A DNA stretch of 64,000 nucleotides from Trematomus loennbergii (lineage: Eukaryota; Chordata; Actinopteri; Perciformes; Nototheniidae), in assembly GCA_012861695.1 (NCBI GenBank), contig JAAOOA010000086.1:557501-621500 (forward strand), read 5' to 3'. Below, one piece after another: positions 36,440 to 46,620 of the stretch (its first letter is position 1; the number at the start of each line of letters is the position of its first letter). The translations under genes and the position numbers were made by a program. The notes below the pieces were generated by a model. That model did no database searches. It was not told the origin of the DNA and worked only from the letters and a program-made list of their open reading frames with translations.

Positions 36440-36879
36440 TCAGTGTTTTTTATTTTATTGAAGTTTTCAAATACGGACGTTACACATACATACAATAACG
36501 AACATTACACATACATAAAATGAAATAATGAACAATACACATACATAAATGATCAGTCTAGGTGGCAGATACAGTGTAAAATCAAATGAATAGGCATGCA
36601 AATAAACACAGGTCAGTATACAGATGATACAGGACAAAAATCTGAAAGAATATGACGTGGGCTACTACACTTTAGAATTGTATTCCCGTTGCCCCGTTCC
36701 CCGCCCCGGTCTTTGGTGTTATTAATCATTACCAACCTTATTTTTCAGAAACTCCATGAAGCTCCCCCAGATATTTTTTAAAACTGCCAGCTTTCCTTTA
36801 GTAATGTATGTATGCGACACATGCTGACAGATCCTTAATATATTTATTCATACTAGGTTTGTTCATTCTATAGCTATTG

Positions 36880-37570
36880 CCCTATTTGCTTGTAAAAGAC
36901 ACAAGTCTATAAGTGCACGCTGACAGCTTTGTTATCTGGTTAATCATGTTAAGAGCCTCCTTCCAAAAACGATTGACCACATTACTTTCCCACAAACAGT
37001 GAAAGAGTGATCCTTTAGTATTGTTACATTTAAAGCAGGTGTCTGGGATATTGGGATTAAAGTGATGTAGTTTTGATGGCGTTATATATGTTCTTAAAAT
37101 ACAATTGTATTGTATCAACTTAAGCCGTGTGTTAATCGTTTGTGTTTGAGCCTTCAGGCACACTTCAGACCATTATTTTTCAGAGATTTCCTCTTGTAAA
37201 TCAAGCCTCCAGCTTTTAAGTTTATCTTCTGAAGATTCAGGTGACTTGTCTACAAAGATTTTATAGAGCAGCGATAGCTGGCCTCTACCAACCACGTGTT
37301 TAACTGTAAAGTCTTCCAACATTGAGAGAGGTGGCTGAGTAAGTGAGCGGTTTTGAGATACAGAGATAAAATGTCTTATTTGTAAAAGCTTAAAGAAGTG
37401 CTTGGAAGGAATATCATACTTTTCTTGTAGTTCAGTAAATGACATTAATTTTCCATCATTGTACAAATCGGTAATCCTGCTTAATCCCTTGTTCGCCCAA
37501 GTCTTAAAACCAGCATCTTCTCCACCAGGTATAAATGGACTATTGCCCCATATGGGGGTGAAACCTGACA
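36880..37570 (-). pseudogene. L1 ORF2 C-terminal region
   Basis: Frames 37,173-37,466 and 36,882-37,163 read SFTELQEKYDIPSKHFFKLL, QIRHFI, and then LKLIQYNCILRTYITPSKLH followed by FNPNIPDTCFKCNNTKGSLFHCLWES. The last is the cysteine-containing C-terminal box of L1 ORF2p (C..C......H...W). One frameshift separates the two frames. The upstream junction, near 37,571, is the hAT insertion point. Confidence 0.85.
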
Positions 37571-38245
37571 GTGGGGGGCAGGGCCGTATCCAGGATTTCC
37601 TAAATATCGAGGTCCAAACATGATAAGGGGGTTCGGGGGTATACCACCCCCGAGATTTTTGGGATTTTCATGATCTAGTTAGGTGCTTTTTAAGTCCTGT
37701 GGGGGGTCACACATTGGATAATATATTGATTTCAAACCATGTCAGTGGGCTGCTATCAATATTTTTGAAAGTGTAATAAATAAGAATCAGTTTATTTTAC
37801 TATTAATGATCTGGACGTGCAGAAGAGGCTAACATGATCACAACACATTGTCAACATTCATTTTCCATGTCTCTCTCCTTTCCATAACCTGCACCCTCTC
37901 TTCCATCTTCTTTAGTCTCTCTGTCTTCTTCCTGTTCATTACTCTCTCTGTCCTCTACTCTTTCTCTTTGTTCAATCTCTCCCTCGTTGTTCACTGTTTG
38001 CTCCTTCTCACTTGTCGCTCCTGCCAGTGAATTAAAAGCAATTCAGCAATTTAGTTCATTTCACTTGTTTGTTGGCATTATTTTTTTATTTAAATCTGTT
38101 TTGTTTGATTCTCAAAAGAGAACAAAGATGTAAGCAAATTGTGTTTTATACAATTGTATGTTATTATGACATCATAACTACAATAGATATATGTTGTTTT
38201 AAAATTATGCCTATTGTCTATATTGTAAATGAAGACTATTGTTAT

Positions 38246-38345
38246 AGATAGATAGATAGATAGATGATAGAGGATAGAGAGATAGATAGAAATAGATAGA
38301 TAGATAGATGGGTAGATAGATAGAGAGATAGATAGATGGGGTATT
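38246..38345. repeat. Imperfect (GATA)n microsatellite
   Basis: Runs of gata interrupted by gatgata, gagagata and aaata variants, about 100 bp, inside the hAT element. Confidence 0.93.
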
Positions 38346-39004
38346 AAGCCTACATTCTTTTGTGTGACTGTACCTGCAATTCCTCCCTGACTTCCATCAC
38401 TTCTCTCTCTCTCTTTCTCTCTGCCTGTCCTGTTTCTTCCTCACCAAAGCTGAGCTTCGACTGACGTAGTCTTTTCATTATATCTGAGTCAGTGTAAAAA
38501 GAAAACAATACAATGTTATATCTTCAATGTTTTACTCAAATTTAAATGAAAGAAAAGCATTACAACGTTTGTTAAAAGGTAATCCTTCTGACATTGGATG
38601 AATGTAATTAACTTTAGCTCTCTAGCTAGTTTATTCACGCAATGTAAACCAAAGTATAGCCTATAGCTGCAATATAAGTTAGTGTGCATGTTGTCGGACG
38701 TCCACTGACTAACGTAGAGCGTTCACACAGCATCTGCTGGTCATATGATGTCCTGATGAACAGAAACACAAGCAGCCCTGGACTCAGATCTCTAGACACC
38801 TCATCACTCCTCCGCTGCTCCGATATAAGTCCGGGCTGCGGTGGTTTGTTTAAGGTTGATACATGTCGTCTTCTTCTGTTTGCTTTAATCGAGGCTACGT
38901 AGTTATGCAGCGCCCCCATCGGCAGTAAATGGAAGTTCTACAAAATACCCCGTTTAGTGCAGTTATTTCACAAGTTTTGTTATAGACACAGCTCGGAAAA
39001 AATT

Positions 39005-39024
39005 ACCGAGGTCCGGACCTCGGT
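39005..39024. repeat. 20-bp perfect palindrome near the hAT right terminus
   Basis: accgaggtccggacctcggt is its own reverse complement and lies 25 bp inside the right end. Subterminal palindromes are often transposase-binding motifs in hAT elements; here that role is inferred only from position. Confidence 0.85.
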
Positions 39025-39057
39025 GACCTCAATGGTGGATACGGCCCTGGTGGGGGG

Positions 39058-40395
39058 GTGTCCCCTATATATTTTTGGACCTCATGCCAGATGTGTATGG
39101 TATTTCTTAGAAAGGTTTTGTTTGTGTTTTTCCCTAGCTTCTTTGGCTCAGAAGAATAAAATAGCTACTAAGCGGTAACCCTTGAGCTGAGCATGCTTCA
39201 ATCTTGACCCACGCTGGAGCTTCCTCTGGGGAGAAGTAGCACATGGCTGCTCTCAGTTGTGCTGCCCAATAGTACCAGCGTAGGTTGGGCAGTTGTAGAC
39301 CCCCTCTGTGATAAGGCAAGTAAAGTAGGGTAAAACGGAGCCTAGAGCGTCTATTATTCCAGATAAAGTTGGTAAATATTTTCTTACATTTTTGAAAAAA
39401 TGACTCGGTGGGGTAAGGGGATTGATTGAAACAAATAGAGACATTTGGGTAATGTATTCATTTTTAAGATGTTAACACGACCGATTAAGGAGATTGGCAT
39501 TAAAGTCCATCTGTTAAGCGATTCTACCACAGAGTCTCCAACAGGGTTATAGTTGGCTGGAACCAGATCATTCATTTCAGGTGTGATTTTTATTCCTAAA
39601 TAGGTGAATCCTTCCCTATGAGCTGAAAAGGGAGTTTGTATTCTAGGTTGCTGCCTCTCTTGTTCATTTAGATAAAGTATTGAGGATTTATGCATATTTA
39701 TTTTGTAGCCTGAAAATTCCCCAAAGGTCGTAATTAGTTCTAACAGAGATGGTACAGAATACTCAAGATTTGATTAAAAAAAAAGAACAACATCGTCCGC
39801 ATAAAGTGATATTCGATAATCCAAGTCACCTACTGAGATCCCAGATATAGATGGAGAGTCTCTAATAGCCATGGCAAATGGCTCCATTGCTAACACAAAC
39901 AGCAATGGGGAGAGGGGGCAGCCCTGACGTGTAGATCTGTACAATGAGAAGGATGGAGAAGTAATATTATTTGTCACCACTTCAGCTGTTGGGTTCTTAT
40001 ATATCGTCCTGATCCATTTGAGAAAGCCTTCGCCTATTCCAAACCTCTCCCAACACTTCAAACTAATACTTCCACTCAATTCGGTCGAAGGCCTTCTCTG
40101 CGTCTAAGGACAGCAGTGCCATGTTTGGTGACCCTCTTTTTTCATAAAGAATATTTAGTACCCTTCTAACATTATGAAAAGCTTGCCTCCCCTGAATAAA
40201 ACCATTTTGATCATCTTTAATCATGGAAGGCAGTAGTTTGTTTAGGCATCTCGACAACGTCTTGCATAAGATTTAGCTATCTGTATTAAGCAGTGTGATT
40301 GGTCTGTACGATGCACAGTCAGTGGGGTCCTTTCCTGGTTTGAGCATCAGAGTGATTAGTGCCCCTCTAAGAGATAATTTGGATTGAAAGGCTTT
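39058..40395 (-). pseudogene. L1 ORF2 reverse transcriptase, decayed
   Basis: Minus-strand order: RGALITLMLKPGKDPTDCAS (about 40,320-40,380), QNGFIQGRQAFHNVRRVLNI (40,063-40,257), LLSLDAEKAFDRIEWKY, STRQGCPLSPLLFVLAMEPF and the catalytic LYADDVVLFF (39,774-40,079), then FTYLGIKITPEMND (39,384-39,695) and LQLPNLRWYYWAAQLRA (39,134-39,319). All are canonical L1 boxes. Four or more frame changes and stops break it. The upstream flank is cut by the DIRS element, with loss of the linker before LPPSLRGA-type sequence. Confidence 0.9.
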
Positions 40396-40498
40396 GTTAT
40401 ATCTCACACAGGCTCCGCCCTCTACTGGACTCTATGGGTACTACTCTCAACCATGCTATGCGAGCATTCACACACTGAGTTTGTATAAACGTAGCCGG

Positions 40499-40549
40499 CC
40501 AATCAGGGCGAGCCTACCTGAATGCGCGCACAGGCACACAGTATATAAG
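40499..40549 (+). promoter_or_regulatory. Putative pol II promoter in the DIRS left terminal repeat
   Basis: CCAAT (40,499-40,503, within ggccaatcaggg) lies about 40 bp upstream of a TATATAAGG box (40,542-40,549). The same pair recurs in the right repeat in reverse and at 63,330-63,385. Spacing and order fit a core promoter, with the start expected near 40,570-40,580, just before the Gag-like frame. Confidence 0.65.
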
Positions 40550-40569
40550 GCGGCCACGCCTCCTGATCC

Positions 40570-41340
40570 TGCCATTCTTTTCTCTTCAGCGAGCAGGAAA
40601 GAAGAGTCGCCACTTCTAGAGACCCGGGCCTGTCCTTCGTGCCCTGGCTTAATAGCGGGCGCCGATCCCCACCACCTCTGCTTCGAGTGTTTGGGGGACC
40701 AGGATATGGCCGAGGCGGTGCCATTCACGTTCGCCATTCCAGCGGGGCGGAAGGCTCCGTTTGCCGGGGAGGAGGATGACGAGGACTCTCGTTGTCGGGC
40801 ACTTCCGGGTCCGGCGTCCATGGAAGTCCACCGCCCAGGTCTGTCTGCCAGGACTTCCCCCTGGTGATGACCATGGCGGCGGAGCGTGGCAGCCCATCTG
40901 CTCCCAGCAGGAAGAAGGCTGGGCAGAGAACCTCTGCAAATAAACACGGGTGTGTTGGGCGTCTCGCTGATTGCTCTTCCGCAAGATGCCCCCACCTCAC
41001 CGGATCAGAGCGATTATTTGGCCGCAGCATCGGCCAAATTATTAGCCTGGTCTACGGTGTGGCCGCCCTGCTTGCCGTGTGATGTCCTTGGGGGATCACG
41101 CCGCGTGGCACTTTTAAAAGAAAAGACCGTGATGATCTCCTGGGAGCCCCCGTGTCTACGGAACGGCTCTTTGAATCGATTTCCTTGGTCACGTGGATGA
41201 GGAGTAGTCGCAGCTTGGCGTATGCTGCTTCTTGCTCATCCTCAGAGGACAGAACACTGTCCCACACTCGCCGCCCCGCTGTAACTCCAGTAAAGGAAGC
41301 AGCAGGTGGGCGCACGCACGATTGCATTTATCCCAGATAA
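40570..41340 (+). pseudogene. DIRS Gag-like (ORF1) remnant
   Basis: Frame 40,394-40,867 contains RACPSCPGLIAGADPHHLCF ECLG, a C-x2-C-x12-C-x2-C arrangement found near the N-terminus of fish DIRS/Ngaro ORF1 proteins, followed by an acidic stretch (GEEDDEDS). The frame then shifts; later pieces at 40,886-41,200 and 41,152-41,340 show no confident motif. Phrases near 41,255-41,325 and 41,432-41,500 (actcgccgccccagttgtaa-like) are partly duplicated about 185 bp apart. The protein would be a structural or nucleic-acid-binding component; it is inactive here. Confidence 0.65.
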
Positions 41341-41770
41341 GAGTCATCTCTCCACAATTCCACATTTCCCCATAATGTCTCGTTGAAATCGGCAAGATCC
41401 GTTTCATACGATGTTAATTGGGCACCATTATGAGACACAATTCCCCACTCGCCGCCCCAGTTGTAACTCCAGCAAAGGAGGCAGCCAGTGGGCGTGCGCA
41501 TGTGAGTGTGATTAACCGCAGGAAGTGCTGTCAAAGCGCTATGCGGTTGCAGGGACATTATGGCGGTGTGTTGTTGTCAGAAAACACACCTCGCCTAGTG
41601 TAATAGCTCCGCTTGATGCATTTCACCGTCTGTGGAAGACGGCATTATGACGGGACGGGCGGCCCCCGAGAGCGTGCCGCGGGGCATTCAAGGACCTTAG
41701 TAGAAAATCGGCCCTTTCTGTGTCAGCCCCCATGGGCCAATCTTCCTTTTAAGGAAGGTTTGGCGGCGGA

Positions 41771-42420
41771 GTGGGCCGCCAGAGAGTGCTACAGCTTCTT
41801 AGCTACGACTCCACAGCTGCTTGCAGGTCCCCTAAACAGTTTTATGGGGAATGGAAGCTCAGCTGTGTACTGACAGAATGGATGGACAGGACACTGAAAC
41901 TACAGGCAGTTTGCAGACTGCGACAGGGGGCAACGTTGACAGCTTTGACCATCATGCAGACTCTGGGTCTCATGGCGGCTGCTCACCTCGTGGTACTGCT
42001 GGGGTTACTGCATATGCGTCGCCTGCAGTGGAGAGCAACCTCCGATACTGGGGGTCCCCAAAGCATCTGCGGAGGGGAACTCCACTGGGCGGGTGACCTC
42101 CTACATCACGGTGTTCACAGATGCATCCATGACAGGATGGGGAGGACCTGCCTAGAGAGAGCTATAGGTGGTGGCTGGCCTCTGACAGAGACCCGGCACA
42201 TCACCCTTCTAGAGCTACAGGCAGTAGTACTGCTCCTACAGCACTTCAAACCCTTACTACAGGGAAAAATGTGCTGGTGATGAGCGACAATCGCACCACA
42301 GAGGCTTACATCAACAGGCAGGACGGGGTCAGCTCCGCCGCCTTGTTTAGCGCAGCGGAGAACCTGTGGTTGTGGCCACAGAGAATGTATTATCTCTAAA
42401 GGGCCCCCATATTCCGGGAC
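41771..42420 (+). pseudogene. DIRS RNase H domain remnant
   Basis: Across two frames: MQTLGLMAAAHLVV and GLLHMRRLQ (about 41,955-42,025), the lead-in; then VFTDASMTGWGG (42,111-42,147), HITLLELQAVVLLLQHFKPL (about 42,196-42,260) and NVLVMSDNRTTEAYINRQ (about 42,267-42,322). These supply the three acidic residues D, E and D of RNase H, which degrades the RNA strand of the cDNA hybrid. A stop follows GWGGPA and a one-base shift lies in the run of A near 42,266. No RT palm motif is found upstream, so the RT has been deleted. Confidence 0.8.
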
Positions 42421-42529
42421 CGGAGAACAGGGGGGCCGGGATGGCTCTGTGAGTGCATTTCACATGCCTATGGACAGACGGGGAGAGCCTTCCCCACTGG
42501 GTCCATGCACACTCTACACGTGGTATGGC

Positions 42530-42625
42530 TGAACAGCCTTGTTCAACGGCGTGAGTGTGGAGGGCATATGCACGGCGGCGTCTTGGACTATGCCAGGCCC
42601 CTTCATAAGGTTTTATCTTTTGGGC
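42530..42625 (+). pseudogene. DIRS tyrosine recombinase C-terminal scrap
   Basis: Reads GICTAASWT, then PFIRFYLLGMSSS. This matches the last box of DIRS-type tyrosine recombinases (E.C.AA.W....TF.RFYRL), which includes the nucleophilic tyrosine. Nothing of the R...HxxR catalytic core upstream remains; the join from RNase H to this box is a large deletion. The enzyme would integrate circular cDNA. Confidence 0.65.
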
Positions 42626-42994
42626 ATGTCTAGCTCCTTTTCATCGTCTGTGCTTGCTGGGGCAACAAAGGACTGGTGAGGGGGGCGGGGGGCGCTGTGG
42701 GTCAGTAGGTATCTGACCCTGTACATAGTGCACTTATGTTTTCCCTTGCTCCTTAGGGACCCGGGAAACATGGTGCACGGTAAGCCCCATGCAGGGCTGG
42801 AGGACTCTCGAGGTAAGCGTGTGTGAGTGTGCTCTACCCAGCCAAGTAAGCTGCGGCCCCGACTTCTCCACGGTCTCAACCGGATGAGAGGAAGTTCGGG
42901 TGCGGTGGCTGTTAACCAAAGGCCGGTCAGGGGCAGTGTGATGGGTCGATGTTGTTGGACGACAGGGCGTTTATCAATCGGGGCTCCACCCACT

Positions 42995-43334
42995 GTACCC
43001 ATAAAGTCCAGCAGAGGGCGGAGCCTGTGTGAGATATAACGTATTGTAACCCTAGTTATATAAGCACAGGCGGAGCCCTCTACCTAGGGGCCCTGTCTTT
43101 CCTATGCCGCTCGCTGAAGAGGTGTAGGATGACAGGATCAGGAGGTGTGGCCGCCTTATATACTGTGTGCCTGTGCACGCATTCAGGTAGGCTCGCCCTG
43201 ATTGGCCGGCTACGTTTATACAAACTCAGTGTGTGAATGCTCGCATAGCATGGTTGAGAGTAGTACCCATAGAGTCCAGTAGAGGGCTCCCTCTGTGCTT
43301 ATATAACTAGGGTTACAATACGTAACCCCCTGTT
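42995..43334. repeat. DIRS internal complementary region and right terminal repeat
   Basis: 42,995-43,040 is the reverse complement of the first 45 bp of the element (gtacccata..gagcctgtgtgagatataac). From 43,041 follows gtattgtaaccctagttata, the reverse complement of the element's right end. Read on the minus strand this is right end joined to left end, i.e. the sequence of a circle junction. 43,041-43,334 as a whole is the right terminal repeat. Confidence 0.85.
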
Positions 43335-43603
43335 CTGCGAGCTAGAATAGCTAATAAACATGCCCCTAATGTATGCCTTAAACGCTTCCCAGCGTACAGT
43401 TGGAGAGGTTTCGTTAGTATTCATGCTAAAATAGAGGTCAATATGTGTTCCTACAAATTCAACACATTTTCTATCCTGAGCCATCTGGATTGAAAACGCC
43501 ACCTAGGTGGATTCATAACAAGATCAGAGTTATTAAACAGTAATGAAATTGGTGAATGGTCAGAGAGGACCCTACTTTCGTACCAACATTTTGTAATCCT
43601 TGA
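43335..43603 (-). pseudogene. L1 ORF2: end of endonuclease and start of linker
   Basis: Minus strand: GLMSRITKCWYESRVLSDHS (43,451-43,654 frame) contains the SDHSP box that ends the APE-type endonuclease; after a frame change VRWEAFKAYIRGMFISYSSS (43,299-43,502) is the L1 linker box. The next L1 sequence on the other side of DIRS (at 40,395) is well into the RT entry, so about 200-270 codons of linker are missing at the insertion site. Confidence 0.82.
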
Positions 43604-44160
43604 CATAAGACCATAGACTGTATATATAAATGTACGTAGTGTCCGTGACGTCACCCATAGGATTCTGCAGAGTTGCCGAGAAGCCCTTAGTAGGCGGAGT
43701 CGGCCACTAACGTCTCGACAGTGACGTCAGAGTCTAACTCCTGCCTGCTCCAGCCTGATCCAAATAAGGGCAAAGAGGTGGAGCCGAGGCGGGACCTACT
43801 GCCACGAGCTGGAAGTAACAGAGCTAGCTCAAGCTAAGAAGCTAAGCTAACATGAAATACATGCATACCACGTTACTGCGTGGCACTTTTGATAAAACAG
43901 TGTAGTTCCACTATATAAACGTTACATTCATAATCAAACGAGACAATCTGCAAGAGAATTAGCTATTTTTTGTTATTCTTAATGCTTGTCATTCACACGT
44001 TAATAAAATGAAATAAGTACCGATACATAGCAGAACAATTGTGGCGATGTTCAGCTTAATAAGCCTTGTTCAACATAATTTATTTAGCTAATACTATAGC
44101 GGGCTGCAGGCGAACCAAGTCCGCGTTTCGCTGCATTCCTTGATCTCCAGTTATAACGCC

Positions 44161-44271
44161 GGACTCCGCCGCCGGGACGCTAACGGAGCCGCAGGGGGCT
44201 AGCTCCAGCCGGCGTCCCGGCGGCCAGAGCTAGCCCCCTGCGGCTCCGTTAGCGTCCCGGCGGCGGAGTCC
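44161..44271. repeat. 45-bp perfect inverted repeat, GC-rich
   Basis: Left arm 44,161-44,205 (ggactccgccgccgggacgc...) is exactly complementary to right arm 44,227-44,271, with a 21-bp spacer. Over 70% GC in AT-rich surroundings. The absence of a single mismatch implies recent origin or correction by gene conversion. Confidence 0.96.
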
Positions 44272-44837
44272 ACTGGGATAATTGGGTCCCCTTTTAACAT
44301 TTGCTCCCGTTTAGCATTATGGGTGTCATAGCCATAGACTAGAAAAGTCTTACCCAAGGCTGAATCATAAACTAAACTGTATATGTATATATATATATAT
44401 ATATATACATGTATAAAGGGTTACGTCCTTAGCTGGCTAATAAGCTATATAACAAGCTAAGCTAACAAGCACACAAACACCTGCTAACGGGGTTAACATG
44501 TATAATATTACCATTTTAGACTTCTTGGAAGTTCTGTTAGTACATTCAACCGCACAGCACAACATTTTAATTGTCTGGTATTTGTAACAACATTCCCTAA
44601 AAGGCACAATCACCACGAACACGGCTAAAGGGTCAAGTACAGTACCTACAACTAGCTAACGTTGTAGCCTACAGAGTGGACAAGTTGCTGTTAGCTGACA
44701 GTGAGGCACGTACCTGTCCATCAAAGTGACCACCCCCTAATTTATGCAAAAACTTTAAGACCTAATATAAATAAAAGGGTTGCGTTATAAAACAATTCAC
44801 TCAACAATTAATAATCATTAAGGTGGAATCTAACTAT

Positions 44838-45264
44838 ATCCCTGTGGGGGAAAACTTCTGTGTAGCAATGCAGTGGGAGTCACCGACTCAGGAAGGAGAC
44901 ACGGGATAGAGCTGGAGCTTTGATGTCAAACACTGATGGTTTATTAGGAGCTTCGGCCTGAGAATTCACAAAACAAGTCCAAGAGCCAGAGGTTCTGACT
45001 TCACGGTAGAGTTGCCACGTCAATTCTGAAGAATTCTACCCAGACCCATGTATTTAGCTAGTTCAGAGAGAATAATCAACATTGTGCATAACAAGATAGA
45101 ATCATAACACCTCTATCAGCTGACGCCAACAGGCAGGAACAGGGAGACAAAACACTGAGAGCACAGCAGCCAAGGTTACAGGTGCGTGTGCTCAGTCAGG
45201 ACAGCATGAACTGATAAACTGGGTCAAAGCTATGGACCTTGGAAAATATTTCCCCAACAATCCC
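44838..45264 (-). mobile_element. Solo LTR (417 bp) with 5-bp target duplication
   Basis: The LTR is 44,843-45,259: it starts tgtgggggaaaac and ends atatttccccaaca, giving TG...CA ends and near-inverted tips. atccc flanks it on both sides (44,838-44,842; 45,260-45,264), a 5-bp duplication typical of Gypsy and BEL LTR elements. An AATAAA lies on the minus strand (complement of ttta tt at about 44,940), suggesting minus orientation. Internal coding sequence is absent, so it arose by LTR-LTR recombination. Family not determined. Confidence 0.85.
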
Positions 45265-45463
45265 GAATAATTTTTATTGGATCTAGGGGTAGAAACATGT
45301 TTATTTCTGCTGTAAAGTTGGGCATTTTAACATGGGGGTCAATGGAAATTCATCCTTTCTGCAGTCATCGCCTATCAGCCAATAGATGAACTGCAGTTTG
45401 TGGCACTTCCTTATTGGCCTCCCGGCTCTGCCCCAGAGTTTGCTGCTTGCATAAGACCCATAG

Positions 45464-46090
45464 AAACCAGGAAATAGTCTATACTCGAGTGTGTTTGGTG
45501 AGTGGCAGAAAAACAAGAATATTCTCTGGATACTGGTTTAAATGACCTCCAAACTTCACACAAATTAAAATCCTGGATCAGTTGTTTAAGGGTTTTACTT
45601 GTTTGGGTGTGAGACAAGTCTGTCCCCTCTTATACTGGGCTCTAGTGCACAATTGAAGTCTCCCTCTATAATATAATGGCCTGGGAGGGAGGATAACGTT
45701 AGAATTTTTTTTTTGAAGAATAAGGGAACATCCTCATTAGGTCCGTATATATTGACAATATTCAAGGTTTCTGTAAGAAGGGTGCCGTGAATAATGGAAT
45801 ATCTGCCTCTTGGGTCAGAGATAGTCCTAATTATGTTAAAAGGAATGGATTTATGTATAAGAGTTAACACCCCTCTAGCATGGGAAGAATAGGAGGCTGC
45901 GATGACCTGACCATTCCATCTTTTCTGGATCTTATGAATATCACCTCGTGGCAAATGCGATTCCTATAAAAGTAGTATTTTGGAATTCAACCTCTTAGCT
46001 CTATTTAACACTTGCTTAAGTTTTGATAAGTTATTGAGCCTACATACATTCCATTAAGTTATCTTAAATTCTGTATTGGAAGTCATATTC
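45464..46090 (-). pseudogene. L1 ORF2 start and AP-type endonuclease
   Basis: From 46,090 the minus strand reads MTSNTEFKIT, stop, WNVCRLNNLSKLKQVLNRAK, i.e. the ITSWNVRGLN start box with one Trp/Gly codon damaged; then WNGQVIAASYSSHARGVLTL, GRYSIIHGTL, NIVNIYGPNED and the catalytic GDFNCAL (45,595-45,954), followed by QLIQDFNLCEVWR and HSSIDYFLV (45,411-45,617). These are consecutive endonuclease boxes. Three frame or stop lesions are visible. This domain would nick target DNA for primed reverse transcription. Confidence 0.88.
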
Positions 46091-46620
46091 TGTTATCTAA
46101 ACATAAATACAACAATATTTAGAAGAAACAGAAAATAACAAAATCCCATAAACACCTGACTGAAATAAAACTGCCTATCAGACTGCTTAACAGGACCCCA
46201 TTTGCTGACCACAATATGAACAGAAAATAACACACCATGACATAAAACAAATAAAACAAAACACCCCATGTGAAATTCCCCAAACGAACCTCACCCCTCT
46301 CTTTGCTCAAACGATGAGCATCCCTTTCCCTCCTAAAGACTCTAATCATGGAGCTATCTGGTCCACAAAACTGAGGAACAGAATACATGTCCACAAACAA
46401 GTCCCTAAAGCAGGGGTGGGCAATTATTTTTTACAAGGGGCCACTTCAGAAACTCGAGCTGTGTTGGGGGGCCGAATCAAAAATAAGTTGAACTTAATTC
46501 TGCTCAATATACCAATACTGAAAAGGTGTTTTACAGTATGTTAAAGATAAGAAATGAATCAGCTTTATACAAAAAGAAATGAGTGCTTTTGATTTTTGTT
46601 TTTCAGTTAATTTTACTTGT

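Larger units (their letters stand above)
37571..39057. mobile_element. hAT-type non-autonomous element (1,471 bp) inserted in the L1
   Basis: Element 37,579-39,049. Ends are CAGGGCCGTATCCA in inverted orientation. The 8-bp duplication gtgggggg flanks it (37,571-37,578 and 39,050-39,057). Removing the element rejoins L1 sequence ...aaacctgacagtgggggg/gtgtcccctatat. The interior holds a CT-rich tract (37,850-38,000), a GATA array and a 20-bp perfect palindrome at 39,005-39,024. A 94-codon minus frame (38,635-38,919) has no transposase motif. CAGGG plus 8-bp TSD places it in hAT. Confidence 0.93.
40396..43334 (+). mobile_element. Internally deleted DIRS-type tyrosine-recombinase retrotransposon
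   Basis: The ends are inverted terminal repeats: 40,396-about 40,600 matches the reverse complement of about 43,110-43,334 (shared phrases: ctctactggactctatgggt; cgtagccggccaatcagg; gtatataaggcggcc). Coding relics in order: a Cys-rich Gag-like box, RNase H, and the tail of a tyrosine recombinase. An internal region (about 42,995-43,065) is complementary to the two ends joined together, as in DIRS-1. Reverse transcriptase and most of the recombinase are missing, so the element is about half the usual ~6 kb and non-autonomous. It starts with GTT and ends ...CTGTT; no TSD is seen, as expected. It sits inside the L1. Confidence 0.85.
43604..45457. mobile_element. Unclassified 1.84-kb element with 8-bp target duplication, inserted in the L1 endonuclease
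   Basis: Element 43,612-45,449; cataagac flanks it at 43,604-43,611 and 45,450-45,457. Removal restores the L1 reading DYFLVSMGLMSRITKCW. It starts catagactgtatatataaat and ends with phrases (tcaatggaaattcatccttt; ggcacttccttattggcc) common in a widespread fish repeat. Termini are not clear inverted repeats, so the superfamily is open (an 8-bp TSD would fit hAT). It contains a 45-bp inverted repeat and a solo LTR. No transposase frame. Confidence 0.78.

Noticed and set aside
41771..42280. Long open frame as an intact DIRS protein
   Set aside because: RNase H motifs switch frames within it (FTDAS is out of frame with LLELQAV context), and RT is absent.
40394..43320. Host promoter and gene (CCAAT, TATA, long GC-rich frames)
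   Set aside because: Inverted terminal repeats and DIRS RNase H/recombinase motifs show it is a retrotransposon; the same CCAAT/TATA pair recurs at 63.3 kb.
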